DNA of 64,000 nucleotides, taken from the NCBI RefSeq assembly GCF_015182285.1, contig NZ_PRDM01000006.1:455152-519151 (forward strand). The letters run 5' to 3'. Shown here piece by piece: positions 15,961 to 25,242 of this stretch; the stretch's first letter is position 1; each line of letters opens with the position of its first letter. This DNA comes from Flavobacterium hungaricum. GTDB taxonomy: Bacteria; Bacteroidota; Bacteroidia; Flavobacteriales; Flavobacteriaceae. Made by a program: the position numbers and the translations under genes. The notes under the pieces were generated by a model, which had not been told where the DNA came from, ran no database searches, and saw only the letters and a program-made list of their open reading frames with translations.

Positions 15961-18372
15961 TTACTCGTATTTTAAATAGCGTAAAACATCAATTTTGGTT
16001 ACCTGATAGGCTTTTGTCAACACAATTGTTAAAGTCAAAAACAGTAAAAAGAAGAATGCAAAGACGAAAGGAACCACCGGAATATCAATCCTGAAAGCAA
16101 AATTCTCAAGCCATTTCTGCAATAAAATATACGCTGGAATAATGCCGATTATAAAACCTATGATGCAAAAAATAATATACTGTCTGGACAATTCTTTGAG
16201 TAGAATGTTGGTTTCTGCTCCAAGCGTTTTTCTGATGGCAATTTCTTTTGATCGTCTTTCCATAGAAAAAGAAGCCAAAGAAAACAATCCGAAGACCGCG
16301 ATCATAATTACGAGAATGTTTAATAAAGCGAATAAGTTTCTTTGATTCTCGTATTTTTTAAAATTTTTCGCGTAGTTTTTATCCACAAAATTGTATTCAA
16401 ACGGATATTCAGAATCTACTTTTTCGATCCATAATTTGTTGAGACTGCTTATGGTCTGCGGTATATCATGAGGAGCAACTTTTACAAAAACATGTCTGAT
16501 GTCGTCTTTTACGCCGTTAATTTTAGTGACATAAAAGAAAATCATAGGCGAAATTCGGCTTTCAAACCCGAAATAATGAAAGTCTTTCACTACACCTGCA
16601 ATCTTCACTTTTTCGTCTCTCCAGATAATTGTTTTGTTTAACGGATCTTTTTCGCCCATTAATTTTGCAGTTTCTTCATTTATTAAAACTGATGAAATAG
16701 TATCTGAAGAGAAAGCAGGGCTTAATTTTCGTCCTTTCAAAAGTTTAATGTCCAGCATGTCCAGCATATCAAAATCCATTGCCATTTCTTGTGTCAAAAA
16801 AGGTTTGATGTTTTTATAGTTAATGCTGGACCAAGAATTTTCCTGAGACCCCATTGCAAATAAAGCGGTCGAAACTCCTTCGACACCTTTTAGCTGCATA
16901 ATTTGTGGTTTTATAGTTTTGTATCGCTCGTATTGCGTTCCTTCTTTTCGGGCCTTAAAAGTAATATCCAAAACTTGCGCGCCTTTAAAACCTAAATCTT
17001 TTTCGGCCATAAAATTGACCTGCTTATAAACAATAAAAGACCCAATGATAAAAAATACAGCGATGGCAAATTGTAAAACCAGCATTCCGTTGCGAAGCCA
17101 GATTCCTTTTTTACTGCGGGAAAAATTTCCTTTTAAAACTTTTAAAACTTCAAAATTAGAAACATAAATGGCGGGTAAAACTCCCGATACCAAAATGATA
17201 AGAATCGTTATTACAATTAATTGGGTGTAAAATTGAGCTCCAATAAGACGAAGGTCTTTCTGTAAAAAGGAGTTGTAATAAGGCAGTAATACTTCTACAA
17301 AAACCAAAGCCAATAAGGCCGAAAAAAATGCGATCAATGCCGTTTCAAAAACAAATTGCGCAATAATCTGAGGTTTTCCTGCACCAGAAATTTTTCGTAC
17401 GCCAATCTCTTTCGCTCTTTTTATGGCATTGGCAGTCGCCAGGTTAATATAATTTACAATAGACAGAACCAGAATTAATAGAGACAGTCCCATAAAAATA
17501 AGCAGGTATTGCAAATTTTCGTTAGGTTCAGAAAACGGCTGGCTTCCTTTGTAAAGTTTTGCTTCTGGTAATGGTAATAAACTGGTTTTTACTGGTTCGC
17601 CATATTTTTTTATAAATTCATTTACTGTTATACCTTCTTGTTTGGCATACACTTTAGTGCAGTTATCTAAGAAAATACGGTCCATCGTTTTTACGACTGC
17701 TGGTGCCGCATTTGGATTTTTTATTTTCAAAACCAATCCGTAGTGATAAGTCCATTGGTCTTTTGTACGTTTTAAGTCGTATTCAATTAGTGATGTAACA
17801 GCCTGTGGCATTACAGAAGATTTCTCGTTGAGTCTGTAAACACCTCGAACAGTAAAAATCTGGTTGTCGTATTTTACCATTTTTCCCATTGGATTTTCTG
17901 TTCCAAATAAACGTTCAGCTGTTTCTTCAGACAATGCAATACTGTTTAAATCCTGAATGGCCGTTTTAGGATTTCCATGAATAAACGGATAAGGGAAAAA
18001 TGAGAAAAAATTACTTTGAGCGGTAAAAATCTTATTGAACATTTCTTTTTTGCCTTGGTATGAAATAACATCTTTGGCATATTCTGCGTAGAAATAACAA
18101 TAACTTTCTACGTCAGAAGAAACGGCTTTGAGCATCGGTCCCGTTGTGGCGGCATTTGTGGTCCAGATATTATGATTTCCGATGTCATTTAGAACCGAAT
18201 AAATTTTATCTTTTTCTGGATTCCATTGATCATAAGCATGTTCGTCGTTCCAGAAAAGAATCGCAAAAATCAAGGCTGCCATTCCGATAGACAATCCTAA
18301 AACATTCAGAATCGAAAATAGTTTGTTGTTTTTGATGTGATAAAAAAACGTGTTGATCCAATTTTTAAGCAT
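15961..18372 (-). CDS. ABC transporter permease, MacB/FtsX type (first copy)
   Basis: This 803-residue protein has the same architecture as the downstream permease: first helix with LFSILNVLGLSIG, periplasmic domain, FtsX block with RAKEIGVRKISGA, second periplasmic domain and C-terminal FtsX block with SKEIAIRKTLGAE. Both have the identical ending LRYLKYE/LKYLKYE style. It lies 4 bp after the ATPase gene, so the three are one operon. Having two full-length, double-FtsX permeases suggests a heterodimer or two alternative partners for one ATPase; this is inference. Substrate unknown. Confidence 0.9.
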   Translation of the reverse strand: MLKNWINTFFYHIKNNKLFSILNVLGLSIGMAALIFAILFWNDEHAYDQWNPEKDKIYSVLNDIGNHNIWTTNAATTGPMLKAVSSDVESYCYFYAEYAKDVISYQGKKEMFNKIFTAQSNFFSFFPYPFIHGNPKTAIQDLNSIALSEETAERLFGTENPMGKMVKYDNQIFTVRGVYRLNEKSSVMPQAVTSLIEYDLKRTKDQWTYHYGLVLKIKNPNAAPAVVKTMDRIFLDNCTKVYAKQEGITVNEFIKKYGEPVKTSLLPLPEAKLYKGSQPFSEPNENLQYLLIFMGLSLLILVLSIVNYINLATANAIKRAKEIGVRKISGAGKPQIIAQFVFETALIAFFSALLALVFVEVLLPYYNSFLQKDLRLIGAQFYTQLIVITILIILVSGVLPAIYVSNFEVLKVLKGNFSRSKKGIWLRNGMLVLQFAIAVFFIIGSFIVYKQVNFMAEKDLGFKGAQVLDITFKARKEGTQYERYKTIKPQIMQLKGVEGVSTALFAMGSQENSWSSINYKNIKPFLTQEMAMDFDMLDMLDIKLLKGRKLSPAFSSDTISSVLINEETAKLMGEKDPLNKTIIWRDEKVKIAGVVKDFHYFGFESRISPMIFFYVTKINGVKDDIRHVFVKVAPHDIPQTISSLNKLWIEKVDSEYPFEYNFVDKNYAKNFKKYENQRNLFALLNILVIMIAVFGLFSLASFSMERRSKEIAIRKTLGAETNILLKELSRQYIIFCIIGFIIGIIPAYILLQKWLENFAFRIDIPVVPFVFAFFFLLFLTLTIVLTKAYQVTKIDVLRYLKYE

Positions 18373-18376
18373 CGTT

Positions 18377-19087
18377 CTAGTTTTTAGAAGTTACCAAAAC
18401 GTCTACATTTCTATGATTCAGTTTTTCAGAAAGAACAACGCCGTCTTTCATCAAAATGGTTTTCTGAGAAAAAGAAGCATCATAGTCGGAGTGGGTCACC
18501 ATCAGTATTGTGGCACCGTTAGCATGCAGATCGGTTAGTAATTCCATTACTTCGTTTCCGTTTTTACTGTCCAGATTTCCTGTTGGTTCATCGGCCAGAA
18601 TAATTTTAGGATCGTTTATTAAAGCTCTTGCTACCGCGACACGCTGCTGCTGTCCGCCCGAAAGCTGCTGCGGAAAATGTTTTAATCGATGCGAAATTCC
18701 AAGTTTAGCAGCAATTTCGTTGACTTTCTTTTTTCGGTCTGATGCGGGAACATGATTATAAATAAGAGGTAATTCGATATTATCAAAAACAGATAATTCA
18801 TCAATTAAATTAAAATTTTGAAAAATGAAACCAATGTTTTCTTTTCGGGCTTTTGACTTCACTTTTTCTTTTGCGCCGGCCATTTCCTGATCGAGTAATT
18901 TATAACTGCCGCCAGAAGCGCTGTCCAGTAATCCGATAATATTTAATAATGTCGATTTGCCGCTTCCAGACGGTCCCATGATCGAGACAAAATCACCTTG
19001 GTTGATTTTTAATGAAATTTCGCTTAATGCTCTGGTTTCTACTTCTTCGGTTCTAAAAATTTTTGAAAGCTTTTCGATTTTAATCAT
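18377..19087 (-). CDS. ABC transporter ATP-binding protein (LolD/MacB type)
   Basis: This 236-residue ATPase has Walker A GPSGSGKST near residue 38, a Q-loop (FIFQNFNLID), signature LSGGQQQRVAVARAL, Walker B ILADEPTGNLD and the H-loop MVTHSD. The GNLD after Walker B is typical of the LolD/FtsE/MacB branch. It energises the two adjacent FtsX-type permeases. It is first in a minus-strand operon divergent from a sigma-54-type regulator and kinase, which probably control it. The C-terminus carries a short family-atypical tail. Confidence 0.93.
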   Translation of the reverse strand: MIKIEKLSKIFRTEEVETRALSEISLKINQGDFVSIMGPSGSGKSTLLNIIGLLDSASGGSYKLLDQEMAGAKEKVKSKARKENIGFIFQNFNLIDELSVFDNIELPLIYNHVPASDRKKKVNEIAAKLGISHRLKHFPQQLSGGQQQRVAVARALINDPKIILADEPTGNLDSKNGNEVMELLTDLHANGATILMVTHSDYDASFSQKTILMKDGVVLSEKLNHRNVDVLVTSKN

Positions 19088-19244
19088 GATGGCTGTTTTT
19101 TAATGTTTTTGATGAATATTTGTGTCTTCAGAAGTAAAAGAAACCGGCCCGAAAATTAAGATAATTTGCGTTGCTTTTGAAATGTTTATTTTGTTATTTT
19201 TACTCCAGAAAGGTGTTAATAATTAATGATTTACAAGTCATAAT

Positions 19245-19259
19245 ATGATTTTCGTGCCA
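19245..19259 (-). promoter_or_regulatory. Partial sigma-54 promoter-like element
   Basis: Minus-strand TGGCACG matches the sigma-54 -24 element exactly, but at the -12 position there is TCAT instead of TTGC, lacking the near-invariant GC. It lies about 160 bp before the ABC ATPase gene and next to the palindromes below. Weak candidate, reported because the neighbouring regulator is of the sigma-54 class. Confidence 0.3.
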
Positions 19260-19276
19260 AAAAATTAAAGCTTGTA

Positions 19277-19346
19277 ACTGTCTAAGTCTGACAGTATTAA
19301 TTATAAGAAAAAAGTTATAATGTCCATAAATGGACACCTTTTGTCC
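19277..19346. promoter_or_regulatory. Cluster of TGTC/GACA palindromes, candidate enhancer sites
   Basis: ACTGTC and GACAGT form a 19-bp palindrome at 19277-19295. TGTCCAT and ATGGACA form a 16-bp palindrome at 19321-19336, and a further TGTCC half-site follows at 19342. They sit in the 273-bp spacer between the divergent ABC operon and the response regulator gene, the expected place for the regulator to bind. Confidence 0.5.
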
Positions 19347-19360
19347 AAAACCGAACAAGA

Positions 19361-20710
19361 ATGAAAAAAACAAATGCTTCAATTTTAATTATAGACGATC
19401 AGGAAGACATACTTTTTGCGTCCAAATTGTATCTTAAAAAATATTTTGACACTATTTATACCTTAAATAATCCGAAAAATATAATCGATCTATTGGCAAA
19501 AAATGCGATTGATGTGGTTTTGCTCGACATGAATTATAGAATAGGTTTTGAAGATGGGAGAGAAGGCTTGTATTTATTAAAAGAAATAAAAACACTTTCG
19601 CCCAAAACAGTTGTAATCTTAATGACGGCTTTTGGAAAAGTTGAAACAGCTGTTGAAGGTTTAAAAAACGGTGCTTTTGATTATATCTTGAAACCTTGGG
19701 AAAATACTAAATTATTAGAATCTGTAAAACAAGCAGTTGACAAAAGCCGAAAAGAACAAAAGAAACAAAAGAACACTGTTGTTGAAAATACCTTTTTTGT
19801 GGGTACTTCAGACGTTATTCAAAAAGCTTATTCGCTGGCAGATAAAGTGGCCAAAACCGATGCCAATGTTTTGATTTTGGGTGAAAACGGAACAGGAAAA
19901 TTTGTTTTGGCGCATCATATTCACAACCAATCCGAAAGAAGAAATTTGCCTTTTGTGGCTGTAGATTTGGGTTCACTGAATTCAAATATTTTTGAAAGCG
20001 AATTGTTTGGTTATGCAAAAGGCGCTTTTACAGATGCCAAAGTCGATACTCCAGGACGTTTTGAAATGGCGCAAAACGGCACTATTTTTTTGGACGAAAT
20101 AGGAAATGTACCCTTGCATCTGCAGTCAAAATTACTGCAGGTTATTCAGAGTAAATCGGTTACGAGATTAGGAGAGTCAAATGCAAGACCTTTGAACGTG
20201 CGGATTATTACAGCAACCAATCTTAATTTAAAACTAGAAGTTGCCGATAAAAATTTTAGAGAAGATTTGTATTATCGCATTAATACGATGGAAATTCTTT
20301 TACCGCCGCTCCGAGAAAGAAACGAAGATAAGATGCCGCTGGCCGAATATTTTTTAAATAAAATGATTGCCAAGTATCATCGGGACGAAATCACTTTTGA
20401 TAAAAAAGTACTGGAACAAATAGAAAAACACGCTTGGAACGGGAATATCCGCGAAATGGAAAATAAAATGGAACGCGCCGTGATTCTGTGCGAAAATAAT
20501 ATCATAACGGTTTCAGATCTGGATTTGGAGTTTATTACTCAGTATGAAGAAAACTCAGATGATTTTCAGCTTTCGAGTGTAGAAAAAGCAGCAGTCGAAA
20601 AGGTGTTGTCAAAACACAATAATAACATCAGCAAGACGGCCGAAGAATTAGGGTTGTCAAGGGGCGCTTTGTATCGTCGTTTAGAAAAATATAACATCAG
20701 AACCAATTAA
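19361..20710 (+). CDS. Sigma-54-type response regulator (NtrC family)
   Basis: This 449-residue regulator has three domains. The receiver (residues 1-125) has acidic DDQED, phospho-acceptor Asp in LLDMNYR and Lys in ILKPWE. The AAA+ sigma-54 activation domain has Walker A GENGTGKF, GAFTDA loop and Walker B TIFLDEIGN. The C-terminal Fis-type HTH has KTAEELGLSRGALYRRLEKY. The loop motif is GAFTDA instead of the classical GAFTGA, a form I recall as frequent in Bacteroidota. It is co-transcribed with the kinase that starts 1 bp after its stop, and faces the ABC exporter operon it probably activates. Confidence 0.92.
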   Translation: MKKTNASILIIDDQEDILFASKLYLKKYFDTIYTLNNPKNIIDLLAKNAIDVVLLDMNYRIGFEDGREGLYLLKEIKTLSPKTVVILMTAFGKVETAVEGLKNGAFDYILKPWENTKLLESVKQAVDKSRKEQKKQKNTVVENTFFVGTSDVIQKAYSLADKVAKTDANVLILGENGTGKFVLAHHIHNQSERRNLPFVAVDLGSLNSNIFESELFGYAKGAFTDAKVDTPGRFEMAQNGTIFLDEIGNVPLHLQSKLLQVIQSKSVTRLGESNARPLNVRIITATNLNLKLEVADKNFREDLYYRINTMEILLPPLRERNEDKMPLAEYFLNKMIAKYHRDEITFDKKVLEQIEKHAWNGNIREMENKMERAVILCENNIITVSDLDLEFITQYEENSDDFQLSSVEKAAVEKVLSKHNNNISKTAEELGLSRGALYRRLEKYNIRTN

Positions 20711-20711
20711 G

Positions 20712-22040
20712 ATGCTGCAGTCCTTACAAACCTACAAACTTCTTTTTTTAAGACTGTTATTGATTATTGCCGGAATAGAATTCTCGATTTATCTGTCTAA
20801 AATAAATTTTGTCTTTGCACCAATTTTTGGTTTTGTGATTGTTGCCTTTTTGGTTATTGAACTTTATTTTTATGTTAAAGGCATTATTTTGCTCTACGAT
20901 AAAACAATTGCTTCGATCATGCAGAACGATTTTACGTCCGATTTTTCTAAATACAAATCCAGCCAAAACGATTTGTTCCGGTTGTATGATTTATTGAAGA
21001 GCAAACAAAACGAGCAGGTTTCTAGAGATATTGTTTATACTTCGATTTTAAATAATATTGAAACGGGCATTATTATTCTAAAAAAGGAAAACAGCGAATG
21101 GAATGTTTTTTTAATGAATGATTATTTTTCAAAATACTTTAATTCGCCAAAAGTTTCCAAATGGAATTTGCTGAAAAGCCATCTTCCGTCGTTGTGTGAA
21201 ATTATCGAAGAACAAAATTTTCAGGAAATCAAAACTTCGCTTGAAATTCGTGTTAACGAACAAAACACGCAGACTTTTGTGATGCAGACTTCGAGAACCG
21301 AAATTTTTGAACAGGATTATTTTATTGTTCTCTTAGATTCGATTCAGAATGTGGTGGAGAAAAAAGAAAAAGAAGCCTGGGTCAATTTGATGAAAGTGAT
21401 TTCGCATGAACTTTTAAATTCGATCACGCCGATTCGTTCTATTTCGCAGAATTTACAGGAATTGATAGAACAGGATGCTATTTCAACAGAAGATCTGGAG
21501 GATATTAAAAGCGGAATCGGAACCATGTTAAGACGCAGCGACCTTTTGCAGAAGTTTGTAGAAGGATATCGAAAACTGGCCATGCTTCCGTCGCCTAAAA
21601 AAGAAAAAACAGGTTTAAAACAAGTGATTGAAAATTCATTAGAAGTAATGAATCCGTTGTTTAAAGAAAAAGGTGTTGAGGTTTATAATGAAGTTGCAAT
21701 TGATCGTTTGTTATCTGTAGATGTACAGCAGATAGAACAGGTGCTGATTAATCTGCTGACGAATAGTTTACACGCTTTAGAAAATGTTAGTGAAAAAGAG
21801 ATCACGATTGCAGCAGAAATAAAAGAAAACCGCATTTTTATCCAGATTTCGGATAATGGAAATGGAATTGATAAAGAAATTGAAAACAAAGTGTTTCTGC
21901 CGTTTTTTACCACAAGAAAAGAAGGCGCGGGAATTGGCTTAACGCTTTCTAAAAATATTGTCGAAGCGCACGGCGGTTATCTTGATTTTAGAAATCAAAA
22001 TGAGAAAACCACTTTTGTAATTTGTTTGATTGAAGATTAA
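20712..22040 (+). CDS. Sensor histidine kinase partner of the sigma-54-type regulator
   Basis: This 442-residue membrane kinase has two N-terminal helices (residues about 10-60), a PAS-like linker, a HisKA domain with phospho-acceptor HELLN (VISHELLNSITPI), and an HATPase_c domain with N-box NLLTNSLHAL, G1 box DNGNGID and G2 GAGIGLTLSKNI. The small periplasmic loop suggests it senses something within or near the membrane. It follows the regulator gene after 1 bp, so the pair is one operon. The target is inferred to be the divergent MacB-like exporter, as in other envelope-stress loci. Confidence 0.92.
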   Translation: MLQSLQTYKLLFLRLLLIIAGIEFSIYLSKINFVFAPIFGFVIVAFLVIELYFYVKGIILLYDKTIASIMQNDFTSDFSKYKSSQNDLFRLYDLLKSKQNEQVSRDIVYTSILNNIETGIIILKKENSEWNVFLMNDYFSKYFNSPKVSKWNLLKSHLPSLCEIIEEQNFQEIKTSLEIRVNEQNTQTFVMQTSRTEIFEQDYFIVLLDSIQNVVEKKEKEAWVNLMKVISHELLNSITPIRSISQNLQELIEQDAISTEDLEDIKSGIGTMLRRSDLLQKFVEGYRKLAMLPSPKKEKTGLKQVIENSLEVMNPLFKEKGVEVYNEVAIDRLLSVDVQQIEQVLINLLTNSLHALENVSEKEITIAAEIKENRIFIQISDNGNGIDKEIENKVFLPFFTTRKEGAGIGLTLSKNIVEAHGGYLDFRNQNEKTTFVICLIED

Positions 22041-22066
22041 AAATAAAATCACTTGAAAGACTATAC

Positions 22067-22489
22067 ATGAAAGAAAAAGTTTTGAACTCCAAAATAATCT
22101 TATTGATTCCCGCTTATTGGGCTTGTTTGTTTGACGAAATTATTACAATTGTTTTTCAATCTGAACAATATTGGAAAGGCGATTTGAGCAAAGCAGACGA
22201 AGGAAATCCGATTGGAGCGTTTTTCATGGCGCAGCATATTTACGGATTGTTTGTACTTTGCATTTTATGGCTCTTAATAATTGGAGCAGCGGCAAGTAAA
22301 TTGTCTGGTAGAAAACTGAAAATATTTGTACTATTTGTTTTAATTGCCCATTCTTTTGGAGCATCGAGCTGGATCAGCAATCATTTTGGGTTTTGGTATG
22401 CCATAATTTTTATGTTTATAAATGCCGTTTTATTTATTGAATGTCAAAATATTTATGAGCGCAGAAATGATTTCAAAACAATAGAATAA
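22067..22489 (+). CDS. Hypothetical multi-pass membrane protein
   Basis: This 140-residue protein has four predicted membrane helices, around residues 8-28, 59-79, 87-105 and 109-127, and a short charged C-terminus. No family is recognised with confidence. It begins 26 bp after the kinase stop on the same strand, so it may be carried on the same transcript. Whether it helps the two-component system is unknown. Confidence 0.65.
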   Translation: MKEKVLNSKIILLIPAYWACLFDEIITIVFQSEQYWKGDLSKADEGNPIGAFFMAQHIYGLFVLCILWLLIIGAAASKLSGRKLKIFVLFVLIAHSFGASSWISNHFGFWYAIIFMFINAVLFIECQNIYERRNDFKTIE

Positions 22490-22527
22490 CTACTTTTAAT
22501 ATTTTTAGAGAATTTTTTAAATATAGT

Positions 22528-23070
22528 ATGATGAACAGAACCCTCAATTTTAGAATTTCATTCTTTTCTTTAGTTTTAATGTTAATTGCTTTTGGTTGTA
22601 AAGACGATAAAAAAGTCGAAAAGGCTGTAGAAGATCCTTATTTAAAAGAGTTAAAAGAAACGCAGATTGGAGATATTGATTTTTACATCTCTATTCCAAA
22701 AGGCTATACTATAAAAGAAAATAGGGGTCCGGATTTTTCGGTTTATTATTTCTTTCCTAAGGATACAACAAAGACTCAAGCTTTTACCGGCGGCATGTAT
22801 TTTGGAAACCATCCAAGTCAATTCGATGAAAGCGTTGACAGCTGTAAGACTAAAAAAATAAAGAGTATCGTACTCAGCAAAGATACGGAATGGACAAGTA
22901 TTCAGTGCAAAACAAGATTTTCTCTGCAAACGATTATTGAGAGCGGCAGTACAGAAGGCTGGAACAGCTATATTCACGCTTTTGCTCATACTTCTTCTGA
23001 AGCAGATTTGAAAAAAGTGCTCACAATTTTTAAAACGTTGAAAAAGAAGAAACCACAGAAAAGGAAATAG
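22528..23070 (+). CDS. Hypothetical lipoprotein
   Basis: This 180-residue protein has a hydrophobic leader ending in a lipobox (IAFGC), so it is probably lipidated and membrane-anchored. The mature part begins with a Lys/Asp-rich linker, then a compact domain with DFYISIPKGY and FSVYYFFP strands. It resembles small stress-type lipoproteins but no named family is evident. The methionine at 22531 is an equally possible start. Neighbours are also unassigned proteins. Confidence 0.65.
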   Translation: MMNRTLNFRISFFSLVLMLIAFGCKDDKKVEKAVEDPYLKELKETQIGDIDFYISIPKGYTIKENRGPDFSVYYFFPKDTTKTQAFTGGMYFGNHPSQFDESVDSCKTKKIKSIVLSKDTEWTSIQCKTRFSLQTIIESGSTEGWNSYIHAFAHTSSEADLKKVLTIFKTLKKKKPQKRK

Positions 23071-23127
23071 AACTTTTGTTAGTTCGCTTTTTGAGCCTAA
23101 AAGAATTTATAGAAAAGAAATAGCAAA

Positions 23128-23862
23128 ATGGGACATTGGTGTTCGCTGCATTTATTTGATGACAGCAAATTTTACTGCGAAGTTATTCCGGTTTTAAAAG
23201 GAGAAACGGGCGATTTGACAGAAATGTGTCTCGAGTTTCTAAAAACGCATCTTGTTGGCGGAATTTCTCGTTTTACTGAAGTCGAAATAGAGAGAATGGT
23301 TGAAAATTACGTTGAGAAATTTATTTTGATCTCGAGGTCATTCGATGAAACTTTCAAAAACCAAGATGAATTTATACAAAAGATAAGTTATGAAGAGCGC
23401 AAAAAAAATATAAGTAATTTGGATGCACATTATGAATTCTGCCGATTTTTTGAATATTATTTGTTTGCGTCCTGTGCCGACTTTTTTCCACATTTAGGTT
23501 TGGGAAAAGGAGGGGTTTCTCGTCGATTTGAGATACCATCAAGAACTGTTGCAGAGAACATAATTTCTGAACTTGATAATTGGAATGAATTTTTAGCTGC
23601 ATACGGTATGGGAATCACCAATTGGATTTCTAGCGAAGATGTTGAAATTCTTTATTTGGATCGAGAAAATCTAAAATTTGAAGACAACGAAAGCGCAGAG
23701 TTTTTCTTGCAGCTTCTGGAGATTGCTTACAATCATAATCTAGGTTTTGTGTGTGGCGTAGATATGAATGAGGAAAGCCTTGAATTATTGCCACAAAACA
23801 AATTACTAAGTAAAGAATTTTGGCTGGAACAAAAACTGACTGGGGTTCGTTTGGAGAGGTAA
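23128..23862 (+). CDS. Hypothetical cytoplasmic protein
   Basis: This 244-residue soluble protein has no signal peptide. It begins MGHWCSLHLFDD and contains acidic helical segments (VEIERMVENYVEKF) and a Phe/Tyr-rich centre (FCRFFEYYLF). Its size and acidic, helix-rich character recall immunity-type or DUF families found in Bacteroidota, but I do not recognise the family. It sits between a lipoprotein and a small secreted protein with its own spacer on each side. Confidence 0.6.
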   Translation: MGHWCSLHLFDDSKFYCEVIPVLKGETGDLTEMCLEFLKTHLVGGISRFTEVEIERMVENYVEKFILISRSFDETFKNQDEFIQKISYEERKKNISNLDAHYEFCRFFEYYLFASCADFFPHLGLGKGGVSRRFEIPSRTVAENIISELDNWNEFLAAYGMGITNWISSEDVEILYLDRENLKFEDNESAEFFLQLLEIAYNHNLGFVCGVDMNEESLELLPQNKLLSKEFWLEQKLTGVRLER

Positions 23863-23906
23863 ACAAGATAAAATATAGAATTGAATTTGTAAAAAACTAA
23901 ATAAAA

Positions 23907-24371
23907 ATGAAACTAACCAAAGCCGTATTAATATTGATTTTTCTGTCTGTATCATTTGGAAATATGTACAGTCAGGATACTGTCAGATTAACTAAAAAAC
24001 CAAAAGTAATACTTCATAGCTGGTATCCAGAATACAAGGCGTCACCAAAACTTAAAATAGGAGAAAGCAAGCTTGTTTTTACAATTCTTCCTGGTCTTTA
24101 TAACACACCTTTTGGAGATAACTATATTTACTTAACGACAACTAACAGCAATGTACAAATTGAAAACACTCCAAAAAGTGATGACCAATATGTGATTACT
24201 GTAAATGCGACAGAAGCAAAATACATTGAATTTGAGGCTTGGGTTGATTTGGAAGGTAAAATAGTATTGATAAAAGATGCAAAAGGAAAATGGAGAAATA
24301 TTAAAGAGTTGTATACCGTAAAAGAAAATAGATGGTTAGTTGATAAAATTAGACTTGAAGTTGTGAAATAG
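23907..24371 (+). CDS. Hypothetical secreted protein
   Basis: This 154-residue protein has a signal peptide ending near NMYSQ and a predicted all-beta mature region (KLKIGESKLVFTIL, YIYLTTTNSNVQIEN, YVITVNATEAKYIEF). The pattern suggests a small Ig-like or beta-sandwich domain. No specific family is recognised. The final segment has VKENRWLVDKIRLEV. It is convergent with the next gene at 24392. Confidence 0.6.
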   Translation: MKLTKAVLILIFLSVSFGNMYSQDTVRLTKKPKVILHSWYPEYKASPKLKIGESKLVFTILPGLYNTPFGDNYIYLTTTNSNVQIENTPKSDDQYVITVNATEAKYIEFEAWVDLEGKIVLIKDAKGKWRNIKELYTVKENRWLVDKIRLEVVK

Positions 24372-24391
24372 TTTTATTGATATGATTTCTT

Positions 24392-24880
24392 TTAACTGCG
24401 CTCTTTCCAAAAATCCTTAAAACGTAATTCTTTGTAAGGAATCTCCATTTTTAACCAGTGTAATTTTTCTTCATTTTCAATCCATTGATTAAAAGTTTCA
24501 TTGGCATCGTTTTGTCTGTACCAATAAATTCCTTTGTTTAAGAGTAAATCTTCTACAAGTATTTCATCTAGACGATATAAATCTGCGTCATTATTAAATA
24601 ACTCAATTAGTGCTTTTTCAAAATTTATAACCCTTTCATAATACGATTCGTGATTTAAAAACTGACTGTATTTAATGTGCAGTTTGATGAAATTAATCTT
24701 TCCTTCAAAACAAATGATGGTTTCCTCATTGTTTAAAGAGCCTTCAAAAACATTATATTCTAAACCATCATCTGAATCTGTTTTGTAATAGACAGGATTT
24801 TCAAATGCACCGATATGATTTTTAATGAGATCGTATAATTGCTGATGGTCTTTGTTTATTTTATATAAGATTAAATGCAT
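24392..24880 (-). CDS. Hypothetical protein
   Basis: This 162-residue soluble protein has no leader sequence and opens MHLILYKINKDHQQLYDLI. It is rich in acidic and aromatic residues, with a C-terminal WYRQNDANETFNQWI segment. No family is recognised. It lies 3 bp downstream of the small membrane protein gene, which in turn is 11 bp downstream of the DUF6438 lipoprotein gene, so the three form a likely operon. Confidence 0.6.
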   Translation of the reverse strand: MHLILYKINKDHQQLYDLIKNHIGAFENPVYYKTDSDDGLEYNVFEGSLNNEETIICFEGKINFIKLHIKYSQFLNHESYYERVINFEKALIELFNNDADLYRLDEILVEDLLLNKGIYWYRQNDANETFNQWIENEEKLHWLKMEIPYKELRFKDFWKERS

Positions 24881-24883
24881 GTT

Positions 24884-25231
24884 TTAAAAATTCGAAATAC
24901 TATCTAAAATTGGTTCACTAATTGAAGGATCTTCGGGGAAATATTTGACAATAATTTTTTTCTTGATGCACCATTTATCATTTTCGCATCCTTTTAAAAG
25001 TTTATCAGGCATTATTTCTTTCTCATAAATAACACCATCAACAATATAGTTGTAATGCAAATAATAATTTGAAAGACCAATTTCGTAATAATCGGTAATT
25101 ACGCCTTCAATGATTTTTGAATTGGTTTGAAGTTTCTTTTTATTGTAGTAATTCGTAATTGTTTTTTTTAAACTAATAGATATAATAATCACTATGAAAA
25201 AAATCAGGAGAATCTTTTTTATGGTTTTCAT
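24884..25231 (-). CDS. Small membrane-anchored protein, DUF3592-like
   Basis: This 115-residue protein has one N-terminal membrane helix (residues 5-22) followed by a beta-rich exterior domain (IEGVITDYYEIG, YLHYNYIVDGVIYEKE, KIIVKYFPEDPSIS). The order of a membrane helix and a VxG/YxYxVDGxxY core resembles DUF3592 and related small envelope proteins. The assignment is by pattern only. It is tightly packed between its neighbours, indicating co-transcription. Confidence 0.6.
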   Translation of the reverse strand: MKTIKKILLIFFIVIIISISLKKTITNYYNKKKLQTNSKIIEGVITDYYEIGLSNYYLHYNYIVDGVIYEKEIMPDKLLKGCENDKWCIKKKIIVKYFPEDPSISEPILDSISNF

Positions 25232-25242
25232 GATTATTGCTT

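Noticed and set aside
22067..22489. Third component of the two-component system
   Set aside because: Only position supports it; the protein has no sensor or partner signature, so no such function is assigned.
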